Source: an uncultured Acidobacteriia bacterium
GTDB taxonomy: Bacteria > Acidobacteriota > Terriglobia > Bryobacterales > Bryobacteraceae
Direction: 5' to 3'
Assembly (NCBI GenBank): GCA_903881085.1
Contig: CAIRSA010000367.1
Span: forward strand, 1 to 40,391
DNA length: 40,391 nucleotides
Of the stretch, positions 33,929 to 40,391 are shown in pieces; position 1 is the stretch's first letter; every line of letters starts with the position of its first letter. Position numbers and translations under genes: made by a program. The notes beneath the pieces are model-generated. The model worked only from the letters and a program-made list of their open reading frames with translations, was not told the origin of the DNA and ran no database searches.

Positions 33929-34885
33929 ATGAAAGGCTTAACGGATATTGATGGCATTCAGGTTGGCCACGCATCGGACTTTGACGCGCTGACCGGATGC
34001 ACGGCGATCCTCTGCCCGCAGGGCGCGGTTGCAGGTGTGGATGTGAGGGGCGGCGGTACGGGCACTTCCGAGTTCGATACGATGAGCCCGCTGCATGTGA
34101 CCGACGTGGTTCACGCCGTGGTGCTCGCCGGCGGCAGCGCCTTTGGGCTTGAGGCTGCGTGCGGAGTGCGGCGCTTTCTGGCACAACACAACGTTGGCTT
34201 CAAGACGGCGTACGGCCTGGTGCCGATTGTGCCCTCGGCTATTCTCTACGATCTTGGCATCGGTAAATCGACGGTGCGTCCTTCGCGTGAAATGGGTGAA
34301 GCCGCCGCTGCTGCGGCGACATCCAAAGCCGTGGTCGAAGGCTGCGTTGGCGCAGGCACTGGCGCGACGGTGGGGAAGTTGTTCGGCATGTCGCGCGCGA
34401 TGAAGAGCGGCATAGGCTCGGCTACGGTCTTCCTGGAAGGTCCGTTTGCAGGCGTGAAAGTTGCCGCCATCGCCGCCGTGAATTCTTTCGGCGACGTTTT
34501 TGATCCCGAAGCGAACAAGCTGATCGCCGGCGCCCGTGAGTCGGAGAAGAGCATGGCGTTGGTGAACACCTCGCAGTCTTTGAAGAAGGGCTCCACGTGG
34601 AGCTACCAGCGTCAGAATACAACGCTGGGCGTGGTGGCAACGAATGCCAAGCTAACAAAAGTGCAGGCCACCAAACTGGCGCAATTGGCGCAGATCGGCC
34701 TGACTCGGACCGTGCAGCCCGCTCACACGATGTTCGATGGAGACATGGTGATCGCAATGTCGCACGGCACCGCTGAGGCCGATCTGCACGCGCTGGGAAT
34801 TGCGGCGGCAGAGGCGTTGGCGACGGCTATCGTGCGGGCAGTGCGATTGGCGAAGACCATGGGCGGCGTGCCTGGGTTAGGATAA
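33929..34885 (+). CDS. P1 (DmpA/BapA-like) family S58 peptidase
   Basis: A 318-residue peptidase of family S58, N-terminal nucleophile aminopeptidases that cut themselves into two chains. Marks are LTDIDGIQVGHAS at the N-terminus, GGGTGTSE, AVVLAGGSAFGLEAACGV and a conserved GAGTGATVGK. The probable self-cleavage point lies at NTTLGVVATNA, where a Thr replaces the Ser found in DmpA-type proteins. Natural substrates (D-amino acid amides or beta-peptides) are uncertain. There is no signal peptide. It is divergent from mlaE and runs towards a decayed antitoxin gene. Confidence 0.9.
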   Translation: MKGLTDIDGIQVGHASDFDALTGCTAILCPQGAVAGVDVRGGGTGTSEFDTMSPLHVTDVVHAVVLAGGSAFGLEAACGVRRFLAQHNVGFKTAYGLVPIVPSAILYDLGIGKSTVRPSREMGEAAAAAATSKAVVEGCVGAGTGATVGKLFGMSRAMKSGIGSATVFLEGPFAGVKVAAIAAVNSFGDVFDPEANKLIAGARESEKSMALVNTSQSLKKGSTWSYQRQNTTLGVVATNAKLTKVQATKLAQLAQIGLTRTVQPAHTMFDGDMVIAMSHGTAEADLHALGIAAAEALATAIVRAVRLAKTMGGVPGLG

Positions 34886-34895
34886 CCGATAGGCT

Positions 34896-35123
34896 TCAGG
34901 CAAACAAGACATCGTAAGGATTCTCAGTGTCCGCGCTGCCAGCTCTTGGCTTGCTCTTCTTGCCAACAAGCGGTCCGGTCACTCGTCGTGAAGGTTTCGG
35001 TCTTATCCTACTTTAGATGGCATGTACTATCAGCGTACGAATCGTTGTTCCCTCTACTGCGGCTTGCTGCTTTACTGCTGCGTGAACTTTGTCCGGAAGG
35101 CTAAATGTAATTCTGACACTCAT
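34896..35123 (-). pseudogene. Ribbon-helix-helix antitoxin with an in-frame stop
   Basis: The ATG at 35121-35123 follows AGGTATTTC and encodes a ribbon-helix-helix start: MSVRITFSLPDKVHAAVKQQ, then EGTTIRTLIVHAI. A TAA at 35013-35015 ends it at 36 residues. The same frame then continues for 38 more codons to TGA at 34896-34898 with RPKPSRRVTGPLVGKKSK and ENPYDVLFA, which is what I expect of an intact 75-residue antitoxin tail. One base change in an original sense codon explains this. No toxin gene is present downstream; the P1 peptidase gene ends there instead. Confidence 0.8.
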
Positions 35124-35311
35124 GAAATACCTGTCTCCCTTTGCTTGATTATAGCGATTGTACTCCAAGGTGAGCGGTTCCCCGTGTTTGCCGGGTTGCC
35201 GTACCGGTTGCAAGCAATCGATCTAAACATGATCGCGATAACAGTGAGACCCGGTTTGGTGTAAGGATCAGGTTTCACAGGTCGTACAGTACCGCAATCC
35301 TGCCCCCGAGT

Positions 35312-35340
35312 TTGACTCCCCACCCCAATCGCGATAGTGT
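35312..35340 (+). promoter_or_regulatory. Candidate promoter of the UPF0175/DUF3368 module
   Basis: TTGACT at 35312-35317 and TAGTGT at 35335-35340 are 17 bases apart. The ATG follows six bases after the -10, and no ribosome-binding site is visible, so a leaderless message is likely. The remaining bases 35124-35311 hold no gene that I can support. Confidence 0.45.
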
Positions 35341-35346
35341 GGACTC

Positions 35347-35607
35347 ATGGAATTGACAATGGAGATTCCGGATGAAATTGCGGCTCACCTGAGCTCAAAC
35401 GGCGGCGACTTATCGCGCCGGGCACTGGAATCTTTTGCCCTCGAAGAACTCCGCGCAGGCCGCCTTAGCGAAGTGCAACTGCGAAAGATGCTCGGCTTAG
35501 CGCGCATCCAATTGGATGGCTTCTTGCAAGCGCATGGAATTTATCAGGACTACACCATGGAAGATTTTGAAGAGGAGCGACAAGCTCTCAAAGAACTTGG
35601 GTTCTAA
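35347..35607 (+). CDS. UPF0175-family antitoxin
   Basis: An 86-residue protein of the UPF0175 family, which forms type II modules with DUF3368 PIN-like toxins. It has an acidic N-terminus (MELTMEIPDEIAAHL), then RRALESFALEELRAGRLSEVQLRKMLGLA in several conserved parts, including the helix-turn-helix-like ALEELRAGRLSEVQL, and an acidic tail (YTMEDFEEERQALKELG). The tail probably contacts the toxin. The toxin GTG is three bases beyond its stop, so both are translated together. The whole module looks intact. Confidence 0.9.
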   Translation: MELTMEIPDEIAAHLSSNGGDLSRRALESFALEELRAGRLSEVQLRKMLGLARIQLDGFLQAHGIYQDYTMEDFEEERQALKELGF

Positions 35608-35610
35608 GTT

Positions 35611-36099
35611 GTGCAGGTGGTAATTGCCGATACCGGTCCCATCAATTACCTCAATCAAATTGGCCAAGTCGATCTTTTGCCGCGCATGTTCGCAAGAGTC
35701 GCTTTGCCAAGCGCAGTTCATGAAGAGTTGGCGGATGCTCTCGCGCCGCTAATAGTCCGTCGATGGATCGCTTCGCCCCCAGACTGGCTTGAAATCCAAG
35801 ATGCCAGGGGCCTCCTCACAGTGTTGGGCTTGGATGAAGGAGAAACGGCAGCCATCGCGCTTGCGGAGTTCCTCGATGCCGAACTGTTGCTGATCGACGA
35901 ACGGCTTGGATTTCGTGTGGCCAAGCGAAGAGGTCTCAGGGTTACAGGAACGCTTGGGTTGCTTGATCGTGCGGCAGATCTCGGACTTGTGGATTTTACC
36001 GAAGCCATCCGCAACCTGGAACTCACCAGTTTCCGTCGTCCCGTTGATCTAATACAGACTCTGCTCGCCAAACATAAAACTACTCCCCCATCACCTTAA
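35611..36099 (+). CDS. DUF3368 PIN-like toxin
   Basis: A 162-residue PIN-like protein (DUF3368, COG2405), a predicted RNase toxin paired with the UPF0175 antitoxin. The first catalytic Asp is in VIADTGPINYL, a central acidic residue lies in LDEGETAAIALA, and the third region is LLIDERLGFRVAKRRGLRVTGTLG. All expected acidic positions are present. The GTG start at 35611 follows the antitoxin stop after three bases. Its 3' end overlaps the convergent YjbQ gene by 20 bases. Confidence 0.9.
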   Translation: MQVVIADTGPINYLNQIGQVDLLPRMFARVALPSAVHEELADALAPLIVRRWIASPPDWLEIQDARGLLTVLGLDEGETAAIALAEFLDAELLLIDERLGFRVAKRRGLRVTGTLGLLDRAADLGLVDFTEAIRNLELTSFRRPVDLIQTLLAKHKTTPPSP

Positions 36100-36493
36100 T
36101 GATCAGCCGCTTCGGCCGCTGCCCGTCGAACTCCGCGTAATAAACCTGCTGCCACGGCCCGAAATCGAGCTTCCCCGCCGTCACCGGCACAATCACCTGA
36201 TGGTGCACCAGCAGGCTCTTCAAATGCGAATCGCCATTCGTCTCGCCGGTGCGATGATGCCGGTAATCCTCGCGGAACGGAGCCAGATTCTCCAGCCACT
36301 CATCGATATCGGCAATCAAGCCATCCTCGGCATCGTTCACCCAGACTCCGGCCGTGATGTGCATCGCCGAGACTAGAATCATCCCCTCCTTGATGCCGCT
36401 CTTGTGCAGCGCGGCCTCCACGTTGGGCGTGATGTTGATGTACTCGCGATGCTTCTTGGTGCGCATCGTCAGATGCTCGGTATGGAACTTCAT
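36080..36493 (-). CDS. YjbQ family protein (secondary thiamine-phosphate synthase-like)
   Basis: A 137-residue protein of the YjbQ/UPF0047 family, for which weak thiamine-phosphate synthase activity is recorded; the physiological role is open. Conserved parts are SAMHITAGVWVND (conserved His), DSHLKSLLVHHQVIVPV and GPWQQVYYAEFDG (family: GtWQ.iy..e.dG). GGGAAGA upstream of the ATG is a fair ribosome-binding site. It is three bases after the enoyl-CoA hydratase stop and so is co-transcribed with it. Confidence 0.92.
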   Translation of the reverse strand: MKFHTEHLTMRTKKHREYINITPNVEAALHKSGIKEGMILVSAMHITAGVWVNDAEDGLIADIDEWLENLAPFREDYRHHRTGETNGDSHLKSLLVHHQVIVPVTAGKLDFGPWQQVYYAEFDGQRPKRLIIKVMGE

Positions 36494-36496
36494 CGT

Positions 36497-37261
36497 CTAT
36501 CTTCCCTTGAATTCGGGCTTGCGTTTGGCTATGAACGCCGCGCGGCCCTCCTGGAAATCTTCCGATTCCAAGCACTCCTTCTGATGCACGGCTTCATATT
36601 CCAGGCACTCGGCCAGCGTGTGCGATGCGCTGTACGCCAGAGCCTTCTTCAAGCCGGCGATCACCAGCGGTGGCGCGGAGGCGAGGCGCTCGCAGGTCTC
36701 CTCGATGCCTGCGTCGAGCTTCTTAAACGGCACCACGGAATTGATCAGACCCATGTCCAGCGCGGCTTTCGCGTCGATTGCGTTGCCTGTAGTGAGCCAC
36801 TCAAACGCCCGTGCATGGCCCAGCATGCGCGGCAGCAGAAAGGTGGAACCGCCTTCCGGCATCAGAGCCACGCGCACAAAAATCTGACCGAACTGTGCCT
36901 CCGCGCTGGCGATAATGATGTCGCAGGCTAGCGCCAGATTGCACCCAAGTCCCATCGCCGGGCCATGTACGCGCGCAATCACCGGCTTCTTCATTTCGCG
37001 AATGGAAAGAATCAGCGGGTTCACAACTTTGCGGATATACTGCGAAACATCCTCGCTGTGACTTGTGCTCACGTCTCCGCCCGAACAGAAGAAATCTCCC
37101 GCGCCGGTCAGCACTACCACGCGGCTTGTGTCGCTTGCGGCCTGTGCCATGGCGTCGCGCAGCTCTGCTGCGATGGCGCGCGTGATGGCATTCCGCTTCT
37201 CCGGTTCGTTGATTGTGACCCGCGTAACGCGGCCCTGCTGTTCGAAAAGGATCTTTGACAT
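36497..37261 (-). CDS. Enoyl-CoA hydratase/isomerase family protein
   Basis: A 254-residue crotonase-fold enzyme acting on acyl-CoA esters. The CoA-binding and oxyanion parts are GDFFCSGGDVS and HGPAMGLGCNLALACDIIIAS. A Glu in LMPEGG occupies a likely catalytic place, while the other Glu of classical hydratases is not evident (GQIFVRVAL). An isomerase or degradation-pathway hydratase is therefore as likely as fatty-acid beta-oxidation. It is followed by YjbQ and is divergent from the uracil-DNA glycosylase gene by 30 bases. Confidence 0.9.
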   Translation of the reverse strand: MSKILFEQQGRVTRVTINEPEKRNAITRAIAAELRDAMAQAASDTSRVVVLTGAGDFFCSGGDVSTSHSEDVSQYIRKVVNPLILSIREMKKPVIARVHGPAMGLGCNLALACDIIIASAEAQFGQIFVRVALMPEGGSTFLLPRMLGHARAFEWLTTGNAIDAKAALDMGLINSVVPFKKLDAGIEETCERLASAPPLVIAGLKKALAYSASHTLAECLEYEAVHQKECLESEDFQEGRAAFIAKRKPEFKGR

Positions 37262-37291
37262 GCTGCTCCATCATGGCATATCCATGAATAG

Positions 37292-37966
37292 ATGGCTTCC
37301 GCATTCCAAATCCTGCAGCATGAAATCGCCAACTGCGAAAAGTGCCCGCGCCTGCGTGTCTACTGTGCCGATGTCGCGCGCGAAAAACGCCGCGCCTATC
37401 GCGAATGGGACTATTGGGGAAAGCCCGTGCCTTCGTTCGGCGATCCAAAAGCGCGCATGTTGATTCTGGGCCTTGCGCCAGCCGCCCATGGCGCTAACCG
37501 CACTGGCCGCATGTTTACCGGTGACCGTTCAGGCGACTATCTGTTCAGAGCCCTGCATGCCGCGGGCTTTGCATCGCAGCCCGGCAGTTCGGCGCGCGAA
37601 GATGGCCTCGTTTTGAAAGATGCGCTGATCACAGCCAGCGCCCATTGCGCACCGCCCGATAACAAGCCGCTGCCCGAAGAGCTGAGAAACTGCCGCGGAT
37701 ATCTGGAGCGTGAACTCGACATGCTCAAGCGCTTGAAGGTCGTGGTAGCGTTGGGCAAGCTGGCCTTTGACCAATACCTGGGCATTCTGCGCGATCGTGG
37801 GGCGATCAAAAGCCGCGCCGAATTCGTATTCGGCCACAACGTTGCCCACTCGCTTTCACCGCTCTTAATCAGCTCTTATCACCCAAGCCAGCAGAACACG
37901 TCGACCGGCCGGTTGACTGACCAGATGCTGCTTGATGTCTTTCAGCGGGCCCGGCAATCGCTCTAG
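37292..37966 (+). CDS. Uracil-DNA glycosylase, family 5 (UdgB-like)
   Basis: A 224-residue DNA-repair glycosylase of the UDG superfamily. The first active-site motif is GLAPAAHGANRTGRMFTGD, which has Ala where family 1 has Asp, as in family 5. The second is SSYHPSQQNT, with the conserved His. Cysteines in NCEKCPRL and later in SAHCAPPDN and NCRGYL fit an iron-sulphur cluster. It removes uracil or deaminated purines from DNA. Its stop codon shares the bases CTAG with the stop of the convergent XerC/D gene. Confidence 0.93.
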   Translation: MASAFQILQHEIANCEKCPRLRVYCADVAREKRRAYREWDYWGKPVPSFGDPKARMLILGLAPAAHGANRTGRMFTGDRSGDYLFRALHAAGFASQPGSSAREDGLVLKDALITASAHCAPPDNKPLPEELRNCRGYLERELDMLKRLKVVVALGKLAFDQYLGILRDRGAIKSRAEFVFGHNVAHSLSPLLISSYHPSQQNTSTGRLTDQMLLDVFQRARQSL

Positions 37967-38862
37967 TGGGCCTTGGGGTGAGACTTGTCGTAAACCGCCA
38001 TCAGTTCGGTGAGCGCAATCTGCGTATACTTCTGCGTTGTAGACAAACTAGTATGCCCCAATAGCTCCTGGATCGACCGCAAGTCGGCGCCATCGGCCAG
38101 CAGATGCGTCGCGAAGGCGTGCCGCAGCGTGTGTGGATGCACGCTCGCATCGCCGCTGACGAACCGCGCATAGAAACTCACGATGGCCCGTGCCCCGCGA
38201 TCGCTCAGCCGCACCCCGCGATGATTTACGAAAACCGCGGTCACTCCCTCCGCCGCTTTGCGTTCCAGCAACCAAGCCTCCAATGCATCGGCCGCCTTCG
38301 AGGCATAGGGGACCTGCCGCTCTTTTTTCCCTTTGCCGCGCACGCGCAACCATCGATCGGCGCGATCGATGTCCTCCAGATTCAAGCCAACCAACTCGCT
38401 GATACGCACTCCGCAACCATACAGCATTTCGAAGATCGCCAGGTCCCGTTTGGGATATGGCCGGTTGAACTTATCGGCCGCAACGCCGTCGACAAGCGTG
38501 CCCGTCTGCTCCTCCGTCGGAACCCGCGGCAGTTTCTTCGCCGCCTTCGGCGTCTTCAACAGCCGGGCGAAGTTCTTGGTGACCGCGCCATTGCGCAAAA
38601 GAAACTTGAAGAACGAACGCAGCGCGGCGAGCTTGCGGCGCAGGGTGGCCGCTTCCAGTTCTTGCGCATAAAGGCCGCCCAGCCACTCGCGCAAGCCCAA
38701 CATATCCAGATCCGCCGCGGCGAGCGTCTCTCCTCCTGGTGGCGTGAAATACGCAATCACTTGATCGAGATCGGTCTCATAACAACGCACCGTATGCGGA
38801 GAGACATTGCGCAGCCGCAACTCATCCAGAAACGCAGTTTTGTATTCCTTCAAGTCAGGCAT
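37963..38862 (-). CDS. Tyrosine recombinase XerC/XerD family
   Basis: A 299-residue site-specific recombinase of Xer length. The N-terminal core-binding domain (about 1-100) begins EYKTAFLDELRLRN. Catalytic residues are all visible: Arg153 (GVRISEL), Lys177 (RGKGKKER), His244 and Arg247 (HPHTLRHAFATHLL), His270 (LLGHTSLSTTQKYT) and Tyr279. It most likely resolves chromosome dimers at dif with a partner recombinase. Its ATG overlaps the trmFO stop by eight bases; trmFO-xerC is an arrangement also known in Firmicutes. There is no sign of an integrated element beside it, so a housekeeping role is favoured. Confidence 0.93.
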   Translation of the reverse strand: MPDLKEYKTAFLDELRLRNVSPHTVRCYETDLDQVIAYFTPPGGETLAAADLDMLGLREWLGGLYAQELEAATLRRKLAALRSFFKFLLRNGAVTKNFARLLKTPKAAKKLPRVPTEEQTGTLVDGVAADKFNRPYPKRDLAIFEMLYGCGVRISELVGLNLEDIDRADRWLRVRGKGKKERQVPYASKAADALEAWLLERKAAEGVTAVFVNHRGVRLSDRGARAIVSFYARFVSGDASVHPHTLRHAFATHLLADGADLRSIQELLGHTSLSTTQKYTQIALTELMAVYDKSHPKAH

Positions 38863-40198
38863 TGGTTGCTAAATACTCATCCAGCGACAACGTCGCGCGA
38901 GCGCAGACCTCGGCGTGGCGGGCCTTTTTGTCATGACGCATGCGATGACGTGTTTCTTCGTCCAGCTGCGGTAACAGGTCAAAAGTGATGTTGGCAGGCT
39001 GGTAGTTCTTCGCGCTCGCGCAGGTTATATAGTTGCACAGCGAGCCCATCGCTGTTGCCCGCGGCAGTGGGCGCATAACATGCCCCAGTGCGAAGTCCGC
39101 CGCATGACGGCCTGCCATCAGCCCTGTGGCGATTGATTCCACGTAGCCCTCAACGCCTGAAATTTGCCCGGCGAAAAACACGCTCGTCGCCTCCTTCAAT
39201 TGCAGGCAGGAATTCAAAAGCGACGGGGCGTTGATGTAGGTGTTGCGATGGATCTGCCCGAAGCGGGAAAAGGTGGCGTTTTCCAGGCCCGGAATCAGCC
39301 GCAGCACGCGCGCCTGTTCGCCAAAGCGCATATGGTTTTGAAAGCCGACCAGATTGTAACTATCGGCGCGAATGTTTTCCTGCCGCAACTGCACCACGGC
39401 ATACGGCCGGCGGCCTGTGCGTGGATCGTCGAGCCCCATCGGCTTCATCGGGCCGAAGCGCAGCGTGTCACGTCCGCGGCGGGCGATCTCTTCAATCGGC
39501 AGGCACGCCTCGAAATACGGAGTGGCGTCCTCGGGAATATGAGCCTCGTAAACCTGCGCCGCCAGCAGTTCGTCCAGGAAGCGTTCATACTCTTCCTTAT
39601 TCATCGGGCAGTTGACGTAGTCGTCAGTGCCGTCGAGCGATTTGCCGTAGCGCGATGCGCGAAAGGCAACATCGTAGTTGATGGAGTCGGCCTCAACAAT
39701 CGGGCTGATGCTGTCGTAGAAGTAAAGCCGGTCCGAGCCGGTGATGCGGCTGATCTCCGCCGCCAGCGCATCGCTGGTCAATGGACCGGACGCGATGATG
39801 ACGATTCCTTCCTCCGGCAGGCTGGTCACTTCCTTGCGGCAAACTGTGATCAGCGGCTGATTAGCGATGGCGGTGGTAATGTAATCGGCAAACAACTCGC
39901 GGTCCACCGTCAAGGCCTGGCCGCCCGGTACGCGGGCATGCGCGGCGGCATTGAGCAGCAGGGAGTCGAAGCGGCGCAACTCCTGCTTCAGCTGCCATGG
40001 CGCCGAATTCAGCGACTCGCTTTTCAGCGAGTTGCTGCAAACCAGCTCGGCAAAATCGGCTGTCTTGTGCGCGGGGGTCTGCCTTTCCGGGCGCATTTCA
40101 TGCAGGGTGCAGGGCAAGCCGGAACGTGCGATTTGCCATGCGGCTTCCGCGCCGGCCAGTCCTGCACCGATAACTTGAATAGGGTATTTAGGGGCCAA
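38855..40198 (-). CDS. trmFO: Methylenetetrahydrofolate-tRNA (uracil-5-)-methyltransferase TrmFO
   Basis: A 447-residue FAD- and folate-dependent enzyme that makes m5U54 in the tRNA T-loop. The FAD-binding motif (IGAGLAGAEAAW) is at the very N-terminus. Later parts are diagnostic for TrmFO/Gid: CSNSLKSESLNSAPWQLK in the first part, GPMKPMGLDDPRTGRRPYAVVQLRQEN in the middle, and the FAGQISGVEGYVES block near the end. I start it at the TTG at 40196-40198, with GGAGA eight bases upstream; the frame is open further but reaches a probable insertion-sequence end. It is the first gene of a trmFO-xerC pair. Confidence 0.93.
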   Translation of the reverse strand: MAPKYPIQVIGAGLAGAEAAWQIARSGLPCTLHEMRPERQTPAHKTADFAELVCSNSLKSESLNSAPWQLKQELRRFDSLLLNAAAHARVPGGQALTVDRELFADYITTAIANQPLITVCRKEVTSLPEEGIVIIASGPLTSDALAAEISRITGSDRLYFYDSISPIVEADSINYDVAFRASRYGKSLDGTDDYVNCPMNKEEYERFLDELLAAQVYEAHIPEDATPYFEACLPIEEIARRGRDTLRFGPMKPMGLDDPRTGRRPYAVVQLRQENIRADSYNLVGFQNHMRFGEQARVLRLIPGLENATFSRFGQIHRNTYINAPSLLNSCLQLKEATSVFFAGQISGVEGYVESIATGLMAGRHAADFALGHVMRPLPRATAMGSLCNYITCASAKNYQPANITFDLLPQLDEETRHRMRHDKKARHAEVCARATLSLDEYLATNA

Positions 40199-40250
40199 AC
40201 CACTATTCTCCCATGCCGTGCAAGACCGGGTACGGCTTCGGCAAAGCTTA

Positions 40251-40275
40251 GGGGTGCGCGACATAAAAGTTGGGA
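40251..40275 (-). mobile_element. Possible terminal sequence of an insertion element
   Basis: The sequence GGGGTGCGCGACATAAAAGT followed by TGGGA stands between the transposase fragment stop and trmFO, where the IS end would be. It is proposed from position alone; the other end lies outside the window. Confidence 0.3.
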
Positions 40276-40391
40276 TCAAGCAGCGCGCCGGTCAACCCAG
40301 TAATCCTCGAAACGGTTATTAAGGGTTGTGCAGCGAAGGGCTATGATAGCGTTGGCCCCGCGCAGCGTCCAGAACATGCCTGAGCGTTTGA
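40276..40391 (-). CDS. Transposase fragment, ISKra4-like C-terminus
   Basis: An open frame enters from the right edge and ends at TGA 40276-40278 after 38 complete codons. The peptide SGMFWTLRGANAIIALRC, then NNRFEDYWVDRRAA, matches the end of ISKra4-family transposases (pattern SGM-W-VRGANAIIALRC...GRFEDFW). The rest of the element, including the catalytic acidic residues, lies outside the window, so it cannot be judged whether it is complete. Confidence 0.75.
   Translation of the reverse strand, partial: KRSGMFWTLRGANAIIALRCTTLNNRFEDYWVDRRAA

Noticed and set aside
35120..35323. Minus-strand frame of 67 codons between the broken antitoxin and the UPF0175 gene
   Set aside because: No family likeness and no ribosome-binding site; it runs across the promoter region of the next module and ends at the antitoxin start.
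37963..38862. Xer-type recombinase as the integrase of a genomic island
   Set aside because: It overlaps trmFO, has Xer length and full active site, and there is no tRNA, attachment repeat or cargo next to it; a housekeeping role is more likely.

Overview
The window looks like chromosomal DNA of an Acidobacteriota bacterium of the Solibacter/Bryobacter type. The main evidence is a secreted beta-propeller/Ig protein ending in a Solibacter-type C-terminal domain, an Oar-like TonB-dependent receptor with a carboxypeptidase-regulatory N-terminus, a DUF1549/DUF1553 cytochrome operon with WD40 and PPC partners, and highly biased secreted Thr/Asn/Ala/Gly-rich proteins. No rRNA, tRNA, CRISPR array or prophage was seen. 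A transposase fragment runs off the right edge.

Left part (1-7.8 kb): a GxxExxY protein and a toxin-antitoxin pair with a broken toxin lead to two secreted proteins. The first (1379-3313) has a candidate promoter, a long leader and a perfect terminator. The second (3514-7041) is a 1175-residue propeller/Ig protein. A small orphan gene follows. From 7.8 to 16 kb everything is on the minus strand: a Pro/Thr/Ala-rich protein, two paralogous exported proteins, then a tightly coupled cytochrome-WD40 / IPT-PPC / DUF1549-DUF1553 operon.

Middle part (16-30 kb): an EmrA/EmrB-type efflux pair whose adaptor lacks its membrane anchor; an AbiEii-like nucleotidyltransferase; a DUF72 protein; a VapC remnant; an FAH-family hydrolase divergent from an SDR and a small helical protein; a fatty acid desaturase; a kinase/regulator pair; ribosomal protein L28, whose start lies inside a strong hairpin; a TonB-dependent receptor; and a PIG-L deacetylase.

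Right part (30-40.4 kb): an mlaE-mlaF-mlaD-ydjC operon (lipid transport), a P1/DmpA peptidase, an RHH antitoxin with an in-frame stop, an intact UPF0175/DUF3368 pair, YjbQ, an enoyl-CoA hydratase, a family-5-like uracil-DNA glycosylase, a XerC/D recombinase, TrmFO, and an ISKra4-like transposase end.

The accessory theme is toxin-antitoxin decay: three of the four recognisable modules are broken, two of them carrying single in-frame TAA codons. No clearly new multi-gene defence or metabolic system could be shown. The best leads are the rpmB start hairpin, the anchorless HlyD-type adaptor, the Ser-for-Glu change in the MlaF Walker B motif, the dispersed palindromic repeat at 7.7 and 30.3 kb, and the paired exported proteins at 7.8-10.1 kb.
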